A DNA stretch of 15,299 nucleotides. Source: JAYZBC01 sp036339375. Lineage in GTDB: Bacteria; Pseudomonadota; Alphaproteobacteria; MPNO01; UBA2964. The notes under the pieces are model-generated. The model was not told the origin of the DNA. It did no database searches and saw nothing but the letters and a program-made list of their open reading frames with translations. Location of the stretch: contig JAYZBC010000097.1 in the NCBI GenBank assembly GCA_036339375.1, positions 1-15,299 on the forward strand, in the 5' to 3' direction. Within the stretch, counting starts at the first letter, position 1. Every line of letters starts with the position of its first letter. Both the position numbers and the translations under genes were made by a program. This document shows, in pieces, positions 6,243 through 14,075 of the stretch.

Positions 6243-7849
6243 GCAAAAAATTGCCAAAGGTGCTAATTGCCGACAGCATAAGTAGACGAGCAATACAAAT
6301 TTTTCAAAACCGCGGTGTTGATGTTGACATAAGAACTGGTATGTCAAAGAAAGAACTAGTCAAAATTATCGGAAATTTTGATGGACTGGCGGTTCGGTCA
6401 GAAACAAAAGTAACACCCGAAGTTTTGGCAGCAGCGAAAAACCTCAAAGTTGTTGGCCGCGCTGGTATTGGGATAGACAACATTGACATAAATTCTGCCT
6501 CAGCTAACGGTATAGTCGTTATGAATACCCCGTATGGTAATGCCATTACAACAGCCGAGCATGCGATTGCAATGATGTTTGCTTTGGCGCGCCAGATCCC
6601 TTCCGCAGATAGAATGACCCAAGCTGGGCACTGGAACAAATCTCAATTTATGGGTACAGAACTAACTGGGAAAACATTAGGTATCATTGGCTGCGGAAAT
6701 ATCGGGTCACGTGTTGCTGAACGAGCCATAGGCTTAAAAATGCGGGTAATTGCCTACGATCCATTTTTGACACCGGAAAACGCAACTAACCTTGGCGTGG
6801 AAAAGGTTGAATTGGCGACATTGTTTCCCCGATCTGATATTATCACTTTACACACTCCATTAACCGATGCGACACGGAAAATCCTTAAAAAAGAGGCCTT
6901 TTCACAAATGCAAGATGGCGTGTTAATTATTAATTGTGCTCGAGGTGAGTTGATCGTTGAAAAGGATATAAAGGACGCTTTGGAGACCGGAAAAGTGGGC
7001 GGCTTTGCTGTGGATGTTTACTCTACTGAACCCCCCAAGGAATATACTTTATTCGGAATGAAAAACGTTATAGCCACCCCACACCTTGGTGCTGCAACGA
7101 CAGAAGCTCAAGAAAACGTAGCTATACAAATAGCTGAGCAAATGTCTGATTACCTTTTAAACGGCGCAGTTGTAAATGCTATAAATATGGCTTCTGTTAC
7201 GGCAGATGAAGCTTTGCGGCTTAAGCCATATATGATTTTAGGGGAGCTTTTGGGCGGTTTTTCTGGACAAATTATTCGAACAGGATTGCAGTCTGTAACC
7301 ATTGAATATGAGGGGCACGCGGCATCTCTTAATACCAAACCAATAACAGCTTGCATGCTCAAGGGTTTGATGGCCCCAAATTTAGAAACCGTTAATATGG
7401 TAAATGCCCTGGTGATTGCACGCGAAAGAGATATCGGTGTTTCAGTCGTAAACCACGAGCGTGAATGCGAATATCAAAGTCTCGTTCGCCTAAATGTAAA
7501 AACTGAAACGAGAAATCTCTCAATAGCGGGGACCCTTATCGGTGGTGATAAGCCCCGTATTGTTGATATAGATGGTGTCCCCATGGAAGCATCACTTGGG
7601 CCACGCATGCTGTATACCGTGAACAAAGATATGCCGGGAATTATTGGGGCTTTTGGGATGGCTATGGCTGATGAGGGTATAAACATTGCAAATTTTATTT
7701 TAGGTAGGACAAAGCCGGGCGGTGTTGCGGTGGCTCTGCTAGAATTAGATAAAAAAATTGGGGAAAAAATTTTAGAAAGAATTAAATCTGTTCCTCATGT
7801 TTTAGAAGTAACACAGCTTAATTTTCCTTCGATTAAGGCGGGGAACTGA
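6239..7849 (+). CDS. serA: D-3-phosphoglycerate dehydrogenase (SerA), long ACT-domain form
   Basis: Cytoplasmic NAD-dependent enzyme that oxidises 3-phosphoglycerate to 3-phosphohydroxypyruvate, the committed step of serine synthesis. The 536-residue length fits the long form. The substrate-binding domain is split around a nucleotide-binding domain with GCGNIG (151-156) and Asp174 in AYDPF for NAD preference. Catalytic Arg235 (NCARGE), Glu264 (STEPP) and His282 (PHLGAAT) are all present. An intervening domain (about 320-455) precedes a C-terminal ACT domain (about 460-536, with MLYTVNKDMPGIIGAFG). ACT domains often bind serine for feedback inhibition, which is plausible here but not shown. 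ATG 6239 overlaps the serC stop by ATGA. The frame is open further upstream, but that part lies inside serC. Only one base separates the stop from that of the opposing carbonic-anhydrase-like gene. Confidence 0.97.
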   Translation: MSKKLPKVLIADSISRRAIQIFQNRGVDVDIRTGMSKKELVKIIGNFDGLAVRSETKVTPEVLAAAKNLKVVGRAGIGIDNIDINSASANGIVVMNTPYGNAITTAEHAIAMMFALARQIPSADRMTQAGHWNKSQFMGTELTGKTLGIIGCGNIGSRVAERAIGLKMRVIAYDPFLTPENATNLGVEKVELATLFPRSDIITLHTPLTDATRKILKKEAFSQMQDGVLIINCARGELIVEKDIKDALETGKVGGFAVDVYSTEPPKEYTLFGMKNVIATPHLGAATTEAQENVAIQIAEQMSDYLLNGAVVNAINMASVTADEALRLKPYMILGELLGGFSGQIIRTGLQSVTIEYEGHAASLNTKPITACMLKGLMAPNLETVNMVNALVIARERDIGVSVVNHERECEYQSLVRLNVKTETRNLSIAGTLIGGDKPRIVDIDGVPMEASLGPRMLYTVNKDMPGIIGAFGMAMADEGINIANFILGRTKPGGVAVALLELDKKIGEKILERIKSVPHVLEVTQLNFPSIKAGN

Positions 7850-7850
7850 T

Positions 7851-8486
7851 TTAGACAAATTTATCTGAAGAGGGCTCAAAACATTTAAAGTCACCCTTAG
7901 CTACATCGCAGTACCACCCATGCAATGAAAGTGAGCCATCGAAAACAGAATCAAGAATCCACTGATAAGTCATGAGATTTTCAAAAGAGACCCGAGTTAT
8001 TTCCTGACTACAGAATTCTAACATTAAATCTTTTTTTTTATTTGTATTGCCGACACGTGTGAGCGCAGGAGTTACAAGGTTTGCCCAAATAGGTAAATAT
8101 TGCCCTGCTGCTATCACCTTAACCCCCTCAGCATCTTGCTCAAGGAGGCAATTCAGTAGACCACATTTCGGGCTCACTAAAATTATAATGTGTTGAACGC
8201 GGTATACTTTTACAGCAAATTCAAGAGCTGCTCCTATTGCAAAATCTATTCCATCTCCCACAGCTGGTGGAACAATGCCTCCGGCATTACGTATAACGTA
8301 AAACGATCCCAGAGTTGCGTTGGTTAACTCATGGGGCTCTATTGGAAAATCACCAGCCATTACGATTGCACCCAACGGTTTTTTGACATTTTTTGCACTA
8401 AATTCATCTTTGTTAAGCAAAATTTGTTTTTTTTTGCACCTTAAATGAGCATTCTTAATCCAATTATTAATGTGGCTGTTTTCCAT
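7851..8486 (-). CDS. Beta-carbonic-anhydrase-like protein lacking zinc ligands (probable pseudoenzyme)
   Basis: A 211-residue protein with clear beta-carbonic anhydrase architecture: FYVIRNAGGIVPP (62-74), a helix and strand around AALEFAVKVYRVQHIII (86-102), and the C-terminal SLSLHGWYCDVAKGDF (185-200). The catalytic motifs are degraded. Where the family has Cys-x-Asp-x-Arg, this protein reads AGDFP (44-48), so the zinc Cys is Ala44 and the dyad Arg is Pro48, while Asp46 remains. Where the family has His-x-x-Cys, it reads SPKC (105-108), so the zinc His is Ser105 and only Cys108 remains. With one of three protein zinc ligands left, CO2 hydration by the usual mechanism is unlikely. The frame is intact, with AAGGA (8495-8499) eight bases before the ATG, so it looks like a selected gene rather than a decaying one. 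Divergent from the Rieske genes. Role unknown; a structural or bicarbonate-sensing role is speculation. Confidence 0.85.
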   Translation of the reverse strand: MENSHINNWIKNAHLRCKKKQILLNKDEFSAKNVKKPLGAIVMAGDFPIEPHELTNATLGSFYVIRNAGGIVPPAVGDGIDFAIGAALEFAVKVYRVQHIIILVSPKCGLLNCLLEQDAEGVKVIAAGQYLPIWANLVTPALTRVGNTNKKKDLMLEFCSQEITRVSFENLMTYQWILDSVFDGSLSLHGWYCDVAKGDFKCFEPSSDKFV

Positions 8487-8600
8487 AAAATGGTTCCTTT
8501 ATTCCTTTAAAAGTATAACCAATTGTTTTTTCACCAAGGCCTAATGGTTGCTCGATTGAATTTCAACCGTCATGATCGATATTGCATTTGTGGTGAGGTC

Positions 8601-9911
8601 ATGAAAGTTGATAATTTAGTCCACCCCGAAAAAATACATAAGCGGGTTTACACTGATCCAGATATTTTTGATATCGAAATGGAGCGTATTTTTGCGGTTG
8701 CTTGGATCTACATTGGGCATGAAAGCCAGGTCAGAAATCCTGGAGATTTTTTCTGTACTAATATAGCACGTCAGCCAGTAGTTTTGACAAGACACGAAGA
8801 TGGAAAATTGAAGGTGCTATTTAATCGTTGCGCACATCGTGGTACTTCCGTGGTAATGTCTGAAAGTGGAAATGTTAAGAATTTTCGGTGTTGTTACCAT
8901 GGCTGGCAATATGGAACTGACGGAACGTTAAAATCAATTCCCCAATCAAAAGGGTACAGTGATTTTGCTAAACTCGTTGGCAACACTAAATTTGGCATGG
9001 CTCCTGTTCCTCGTGTCCAAAATTATCGAGGTTTCATTTTTGGATCTTTAAGCAAAAACGGTCCAACTCTCGAAGATTTTTTGGGACCAGTTAGAAGTTC
9101 TTTTGATGATCTTATCGATCGTGCGCCGCAAGGTGAAATAGAAGTTGCAGGAGGCATTTCTCGACATCTATATAAAGGTAATTGGAAACTAATTTTTGAA
9201 AACTTGTGTGATGGACTTCACCCTAACTGTGTGCATCAATCTTCTATCGAAGCAGCACAGGAACAAGACGATTTTGTTTTTTCCGACGGTGCCGGTGAAA
9301 TTGGGATAAGACAAATGCGTCAAAATGGCATGCCTTGGGAGGTTTGGGAGGACCAGGTTGGGATTTGGGCGTATCCTTATGGGCATTGTTATTTGGGTGA
9401 CTATCACGACGATGTTAAACTTACACCAGGACATAGCGACCCCTATTTTGACGAATATGTAAGGGCTTTGGAAAAAAATAAGGGGCCAAAAGTGACCCAA
9501 GAAATACTGAATGTGAGACGATGGAATACAAATATTTATCCTACAATTTCGTTTATGAGCCAATTTCGACAACTTCGGGTAATTCGACCTGTTTCAGTAG
9601 ATAAAACTGAAGTTTTGGGATTCTGTTTTCGGTTAAAGGGTGCCCCTAATAAAATGTTTCAGGACACGATAAGGTTTGCAAACATCACTAATGCAACCGC
9701 GTCACCCGTTTTAACAGATGATTTAGAAACATACCGTCGTATTGGTATTGGTTTGATGAGCCAAGGAAATAACTGGATTTCAACCGCCAGAGGATTGGGC
9801 CAAGATAAAGAAGACGGTCTTGGGGGATGGCAAGGGGGTGATGGATTAAGTGAACTTCATATCCGAAATATGTTTGCTGCCTGGGTTGCTTATATGTCGA
9901 GTGGGGATTGA
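8601..9911 (+). CDS. Rieske aromatic-ring-hydroxylating oxygenase, alpha subunit
   Basis: Catalytic subunit of a Rieske non-haem iron oxygenase, which adds oxygen to an aromatic or related ring using electrons from a ferredoxin and reductase. The 436 residues fit the family. The Rieske [2Fe-2S] cluster is bound by Cys77 and His79 (CAHRG) and Cys97 and His100 (CCYHGWQYG). The mononuclear iron site shows NWKLIFENLCDGLH, with His207, His212 and bridging Asp204. The C-terminal segment GLSELHIRNMFAAW is typical of the alpha-plus-beta class. ATG 8601 is chosen because family-like sequence (LVHPEKIHKRVYTDP) starts here, although GGTGAGG (8592-8598) is very close to it. Alternatives are ATG 8544 and TTG 8523. 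The beta gene overlaps its stop (TGATG). Substrate unknown. No ferredoxin or reductase gene is in the window, so electrons must come from elsewhere. Confidence 0.92.
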   Translation: MKVDNLVHPEKIHKRVYTDPDIFDIEMERIFAVAWIYIGHESQVRNPGDFFCTNIARQPVVLTRHEDGKLKVLFNRCAHRGTSVVMSESGNVKNFRCCYHGWQYGTDGTLKSIPQSKGYSDFAKLVGNTKFGMAPVPRVQNYRGFIFGSLSKNGPTLEDFLGPVRSSFDDLIDRAPQGEIEVAGGISRHLYKGNWKLIFENLCDGLHPNCVHQSSIEAAQEQDDFVFSDGAGEIGIRQMRQNGMPWEVWEDQVGIWAYPYGHCYLGDYHDDVKLTPGHSDPYFDEYVRALEKNKGPKVTQEILNVRRWNTNIYPTISFMSQFRQLRVIRPVSVDKTEVLGFCFRLKGAPNKMFQDTIRFANITNATASPVLTDDLETYRRIGIGLMSQGNNWISTARGLGQDKEDGLGGWQGGDGLSELHIRNMFAAWVAYMSSGD

Positions 9912-10411
9912 TGGTAGCAAAACAAAGTGGCCGCTCTTTCGGACTTCGTACAATCGAGGAATTTCTGTTTTATGAGGCTAAGCTTCTTGATAAAAGAGAA
10001 TTTGAAAAATGGTTAACATTATTTACAAAAACCGCCTCGTATTGGGTTCCGATTAGCCGTTCTCAAGAAAACCCTCACGATACGATATCTATCATTTATG
10101 ATGATCGAAAATTACTTGAGACACGGGTTCGGAGGTTGCAAAATGTTAACATCCATGCTCAAAACCCACCATCTTGTACCAGTAGAATAGTTGGCAATAT
10201 TTTGATAGAAAAAATTGAAGAAAAGCCTAAAACCTTTTTTGTTTCTTCACAATTCCAAATGGTCGAATTTCGTGGTGATGACCAACGTCTATTTGCTGGC
10301 CATTCGTTTTACTGTTTAACAAAAAAAAAAGAAAAACTGTACATAGAAAGCAAACGTGTGGATCTAGTTAACGCTGAAGGGATGAATGAGGGTATAACAA
10401 TTCCGTTTTGA
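9911..10411 (+). CDS. Rieske aromatic-ring-hydroxylating oxygenase, beta subunit
   Basis: A 166-residue small subunit of the SnoaL/NTF2-like fold that assembles with the alpha subunit, usually as alpha3beta3. Recognisable family segments in order are IEEFLFYEAKLLDKREFEKW, a short LF-YWVPI stretch, IIYDDRKLLETRVRRL, the PPSCTSR motif near the middle, and ESKRVDLVNAEG near the C terminus. It has no catalytic metal site, as expected; the subunit is structural and may influence substrate choice. ATG 9911 shares one base with the alpha stop (TGATG, 9909-9913), giving tight stoichiometric coupling; a TTG at 9908 is a less likely start. About 110 bases follow before hisZ, with no strong terminator, so read-through into hisZ is possible. 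Confidence 0.92.
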   Translation: MVAKQSGRSFGLRTIEEFLFYEAKLLDKREFEKWLTLFTKTASYWVPISRSQENPHDTISIIYDDRKLLETRVRRLQNVNIHAQNPPSCTSRIVGNILIEKIEEKPKTFFVSSQFQMVEFRGDDQRLFAGHSFYCLTKKKEKLYIESKRVDLVNAEGMNEGITIPF

Positions 10412-10520
10412 ATTTAACAGATATAGTTTGCTCAATGGAAACAAAACATTTACACACTCATCTAAAATTTTGGGCGGTTTTATAGGACCTTAAAAGAGCC
10501 ATTCGAAATATCGGAATGCT

Positions 10521-11684
10521 ATGAAAAAAAATGAAAACAATTCTTTATTGCCTGCAGGTTTCCGTGATGTTTTACCTCCTGATGCGGCCTTTGAAGAGCA
10601 ATTAGCAAATCAGTTAGTTAAATTTTTTTCATTGCGCGGTTACAACCGTATAAAACCACCATTGATGGAATTTGAAGAAGGGTTGTTAAGTGGAACAGGT
10701 GTAGCACTTGCGCCACAAACGTTTCGATTGATGGATCCAATTTCCCAACGGATGATGGGAATTCGCGCAGACATTACCCCACAAATTGCCCGTGTAGCAC
10801 TTTCTAGGCTTAAAACTTGGCCTAGGCCATTACGTCTTTCTTATGCAGGTGAAGTTCTCCGCGTTCGTGGTAGTCAATTGCTTCCCGATAGGCAACTGTA
10901 TCAAGTCGGTGCTGAAATGATTGGATCAGAAATGCCTAGCGCAGATGCTGAAATTATTTGCATGGTTTTGGATTCAATTTTGGATGTAGGTGTTTCAGAT
11001 ATTTGCCTTGATCTCAATGTGCCGCCTTTAGTATCACATGTTCTGACCCAATTTGGCGTTGTAGGTGAAGAGTATTTAAAAGTGCGAGAAGCTCTAGATC
11101 GAAAAGATAGAAGTTTTTCATCACTTATTTCAAAAGAAGCTTCGGATATATTGATTGCTATGTTAGATGCAACGGGTTCGATTGAGTTTGCATTAGAAAA
11201 GTTAGAGGTAATTGATTTACCTCCTTCAGCCGCAAAAGAACGTTCACGCTTAAAAGACGTTGTCTCATTATTAAAGGCGAGCAAAATCCCTGTAACTTTG
11301 ACATTGGATCCCATAGAAAATCGAGGATTTGAATACCATACAGGCATTGGGTTCACTGTTTTTGCAAAAGGTTTTTCTAGCGAATTAGCGAATGGTGGGC
11401 GGTATAAAGTACAAAACGTTGAAAAACAAAAAACTCAAAGTGAATCTGGAACCGGGGTCACCTTGTATGTAGGTACTATTATAAACACACTGAAAAAAAG
11501 GAATAAGCCCCAAACGATTTTGATTCCACAAGGAACCTCAAAAGATCTAATTGCTGGCCTTCATTCTGAAGGATGGGTAACGATTGCAGCCTTAGATTCT
11601 GGTATAGAACTGGCGGGGGAAGCACAGCGATTGAAATGCACTCACTTCCTTGGTTTGAATGGGCCTGAGCCCTTATTAAATTAG
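10521..11684 (+). CDS. hisZ: ATP phosphoribosyltransferase regulatory subunit (HisZ)
   Basis: A histidyl-tRNA-synthetase paralogue that lacks aminoacylation function and serves as the regulatory partner of short-form HisG in the first step of histidine synthesis. The 387-residue protein has the class II synthetase core: LPAGFRDVLPPDA (10-22), the motif 2-like RLSYAGEVLR (105-114) with the following GSQLLPDRQLYQVG loop, and a degenerate late motif, FSSELANGGRYK. The anticodon-binding domain of true HisRS is absent, and the protein ends soon after a short remnant region, which separates HisZ from HisS. Its presence predicts a short HisG elsewhere; hisG is not in this window. ATG 10521 has only a weak ribosome binding site (GGA near 10515). 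Nine bases separate its stop from purA, indicating one transcription unit. Confidence 0.93.
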   Translation: MKKNENNSLLPAGFRDVLPPDAAFEEQLANQLVKFFSLRGYNRIKPPLMEFEEGLLSGTGVALAPQTFRLMDPISQRMMGIRADITPQIARVALSRLKTWPRPLRLSYAGEVLRVRGSQLLPDRQLYQVGAEMIGSEMPSADAEIICMVLDSILDVGVSDICLDLNVPPLVSHVLTQFGVVGEEYLKVREALDRKDRSFSSLISKEASDILIAMLDATGSIEFALEKLEVIDLPPSAAKERSRLKDVVSLLKASKIPVTLTLDPIENRGFEYHTGIGFTVFAKGFSSELANGGRYKVQNVEKQKTQSESGTGVTLYVGTIINTLKKRNKPQTILIPQGTSKDLIAGLHSEGWVTIAALDSGIELAGEAQRLKCTHFLGLNGPEPLLN

Positions 11685-11693
11685 GTTAATTTC

Positions 11694-12992
11694 ATGACAA
11701 ATGTTGTAATAGTTGGTGTCCAATGGGGTGATGAAGGTAAGGGCAAAATTGTAGACTGGTTGTCCGAGCGTGCTGATGTAGTGGTTCGATTTCAGGGTGG
11801 ACATAATGCGGGCCACACCTTGGTTATTGATGATATAAGTTACAAACTTAGTTTGTTGCCGTCAGGAATCGTACGAACAGGAAAACTCTCAATAATTGGT
11901 AACGGAGTAGTGTTAGATCCATGGGCTTTACTTGAAGAAATTGAAAAACTGAGAAAACAAGGAGTAAGTGTTACTAGTAAAACCCTGAAAATAGCCCAGA
12001 ATGCCCCTTTAATCTTACCCCTCCACGCATATTTAGATCGTGCACGTGAAAAAACGCGTGGAAAAGGAAAAATTGGGACGACGGGTCGTGGTATTGGGCC
12101 TGCATATGAGGATAAAGTAGCGAGACGTGCTATACGCGTGTGTGATTTGGCGGATACACAAAAACTTCCAGAGCGTATAGATCAGTTAACAATACACCAC
12201 AATGCTTTGCTAAGGGGTCTAAATTCCAAGTTAATTGACCCAACAAAACTTCTGTCTTCATTGAAAGAAATTGCGCCTCAAGTTTTGCCTTATGCAGAAA
12301 ACGTTCCGTTTTTACTAAATGAAATAGGTAGAACAGGTAAAAAAATTCTTTTTGAAGGTGCGCAGGGTGCAATGCTGGATATCGATCACGGAACATATCC
12401 ATATGTTACGTCATCAAATACACATGCTGCACAGGCAGCTATTGGGAGTGGGGTAAGTTTAAAGGCTCTAGATTATGTTTTGGGCATAACAAAGGCATAT
12501 ACTACGCGAGTAGGAAGTGGGCCGTTTCCCACTGAGCAAAAAAATGCGGTGGGCAGTTTACTTGGTGACCGTGGCAAAGAATTTGGGACAGTTACAGGTC
12601 GCCGTCGTCGATGTGGTTGGTTTGATGCAGTGATGGTTCGTCAGGCCATTAAGATAGGTGGAATTGATGGTATAGCAATAACAAAATTGGACGTTTTAGA
12701 TGGCATCGAAGCGTTAAAAGTATGTACAGGATATCATTATAAAGGCGAAAAGCTCGATCACTTTCCTTTGGACCGGGAAGCCCAAAAGAATGTTAAACCC
12801 GTTTATGAAACCTTTAAAGGCTGGAAGGAAACCACTTGTGGTGCGCGTAATTGGGACGAACTACCCACACTCGCAAAACATTATATTAGGCGCATTGAAG
12901 AATTAATTGATGCCCCAATTTCACTCCTTTCTACTAGTCCAGAGCGAAAAGACACAATTTTATTAAAAGATCCTTTTGGTGAAACAGAATAA
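11694..12992 (+). CDS. purA: Adenylosuccinate synthetase (PurA)
   Basis: Cytoplasmic GTP-dependent ligase joining IMP and aspartate to form adenylosuccinate, the first committed step from IMP to AMP. The 432-residue length is standard. The GTP-binding P-loop WGDEGKGK (11-18) includes the catalytic Asp13, and GGHNAGHT (35-42) includes His41. The IMP-binding segments TTGRGIGPAYEDK and SSNTHAAQAA follow, with TGRRRRCGWFDAV and TKLDVLDG further on. All key residues appear intact. The start ATG 11694 lies nine bases after the hisZ stop. Both are nucleotide-dependent biosynthesis genes, and hisZ-purA adjacency is common in alphaproteobacteria. It is convergent with the downstream rpoH. Confidence 0.97.
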   Translation: MTNVVIVGVQWGDEGKGKIVDWLSERADVVVRFQGGHNAGHTLVIDDISYKLSLLPSGIVRTGKLSIIGNGVVLDPWALLEEIEKLRKQGVSVTSKTLKIAQNAPLILPLHAYLDRAREKTRGKGKIGTTGRGIGPAYEDKVARRAIRVCDLADTQKLPERIDQLTIHHNALLRGLNSKLIDPTKLLSSLKEIAPQVLPYAENVPFLLNEIGRTGKKILFEGAQGAMLDIDHGTYPYVTSSNTHAAQAAIGSGVSLKALDYVLGITKAYTTRVGSGPFPTEQKNAVGSLLGDRGKEFGTVTGRRRRCGWFDAVMVRQAIKIGGIDGIAITKLDVLDGIEALKVCTGYHYKGEKLDHFPLDREAQKNVKPVYETFKGWKETTCGARNWDELPTLAKHYIRRIEELIDAPISLLSTSPERKDTILLKDPFGETE

Positions 12993-13005
12993 ACTCTTCT
13001 TAGTT

Positions 13006-13022
13006 GGAATAAATTCCTTTTT
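13006..13022 (+). terminator. Possible weak terminator after purA
   Basis: GGAA-TAAA-TTCC (13006-13017) can form a four-pair hairpin with a four-base loop and is followed at once by five T residues (13018-13022). It lies 13 bases beyond the purA stop in the convergent purA-rpoH gap. The stem is short and half A-T, so termination would be inefficient at best. No matching T run serves the opposite strand. Confidence 0.3.
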
Positions 13023-13096
13023 AGAAGTAGAAGGTCCTTATAAGATCAATTAAAAACGTTTGAAATTTTTCTGAGGTTCGGCACAAAATACCATTA

Positions 13097-13975
13097 TTAT
13101 TCCATTGATGAAAATTTAATTGATTCTTGGACTTTTTCAAAAGCACGGACTTCAATCTGACGTACACGCTCCCTCGAAATGTTGTAATGTCCACTAAGGT
13201 CCTCAAGGGTTTTCGGATTTTCTGTAAGTCTTCTTTCAATAAAAATGTGTCTTTCCCGATCGTTCAGTCCAATTAACGCCCGGTTTAGTAACTTACGTCG
13301 ATTGGCCAATTCTTGACGATCACCCAAAATTTCCTCTTGGCTCGCAGTTTCGTCTACAAGCCAATCCTGCCATTCATTATCACCATCTGAACGAAGAGGC
13401 ACGTTCAACGAATTGTCAGGAGCCGCTAATCGCCTGTTCATGGAAATAACTTCATCTTCCGACACTTCCAGGATTTCCGAAATCTTCTTCACACTTTCTG
13501 GACTTAAATCGCCCTCATCAATTTCCTTAAGTTGTCCTTTGATTCGGCGGAGATTAAAAAATAACTTTTTTTGTGCAGCAGTTGTTCCAATTTTGACTAA
13601 AGACCAAGTTCGCAGAATATATTCGTGAATTGAAGCTTTTATCCACCACATTGCATAAGTGGCTAACCTAAAGCCACGATCTGGTTGAAAACGTTTTACC
13701 GCTTGCATCAAACCTACGTTGCCTTCTGAGATTAACTCACCAAGGGGAAGGCCATATCCTCGATAGCCCATTGCGATTTTAGCAACCAGCCGTAAATGGC
13801 TAGTGACCATTTTGTGTGCAGCGTCTATGTCTTCTTTTTCGGTCCAATTTTTCGCCAGGATAAATTCTTCTTCCGCTTCTAGAATTGGAAATTTCTGTAT
13901 TTCCTGCAGGTAACGGGAAAGGTTAGTACTGGGATCTAAGTTTGGCACCGCTGGAACATTTGCGGCCATACCCAT
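13097..13975 (-). CDS. rpoH: RNA polymerase sigma-32 factor, canonical RpoH
   Basis: The main heat-shock sigma factor type, 292 residues, directing RNA polymerase to chaperone and protease promoters. It starts with the expected NLSRYLQEI segment (18-26). Region 2 has GLMQAVKRFQPDRG and YAMWWIKASIHEYILRTW (107-124). The RpoH box QKKLFFNLR (135-143) is intact, and region 4 carries the helix-turn-helix NISRERVRQIEVRAF. This is the normal alphaproteobacterial RpoH, in contrast to the altered paralogue at 952-1833. AGGAG lies only three bases before ATG 13975; the second in-frame ATG at 13969 has the better spacing and may be the true start. The gene follows rluD on the same strand but has a good promoter of its own in the 100-base gap. 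Confidence 0.95.
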   Translation of the reverse strand: MGMAANVPAVPNLDPSTNLSRYLQEIQKFPILEAEEEFILAKNWTEKEDIDAAHKMVTSHLRLVAKIAMGYRGYGLPLGELISEGNVGLMQAVKRFQPDRGFRLATYAMWWIKASIHEYILRTWSLVKIGTTAAQKKLFFNLRRIKGQLKEIDEGDLSPESVKKISEILEVSEDEVISMNRRLAAPDNSLNVPLRSDGDNEWQDWLVDETASQEEILGDRQELANRRKLLNRALIGLNDRERHIFIERRLTENPKTLEDLSGHYNISRERVRQIEVRAFEKVQESIKFSSME

Positions 13976-14040
13976 TTTCTCCTATTTAAAATCCTAAAGT
14001 TAACTTCAAACTAAGATTTGCTTTATAAAGTTACTAAAAA

Positions 14041-14069
14041 TATATAAGAACTCTTTAATAACCTTTCAA
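14041..14069 (-). promoter_or_regulatory. Predicted sigma-70-type promoter of canonical rpoH
   Basis: On the minus strand TTGAAA (14069-14064) and TATATA (14046-14041) are separated by exactly 17 bases, matching five and four of six consensus positions. Transcription would begin near 14034 and give a leader of about 60 bases. This gives rpoH a start independent of rluD. The surrounding DNA is A+T-rich, so chance matches are more likely than usual. Confidence 0.45.
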
Positions 14070-14075
14070 TGAGCT

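Noticed and set aside
9189..9572. Minus-strand frame of 127 codons inside the Rieske alpha gene
   Set aside because: It is antisense to a strong family match and has no recognisable domain.
10412..10520. Possible terminator or promoter between the Rieske beta gene and hisZ
   Set aside because: The only pairing seen is TTTTA with TAAAA around an eight-base loop, and no -35/-10 pair with good spacing was found.
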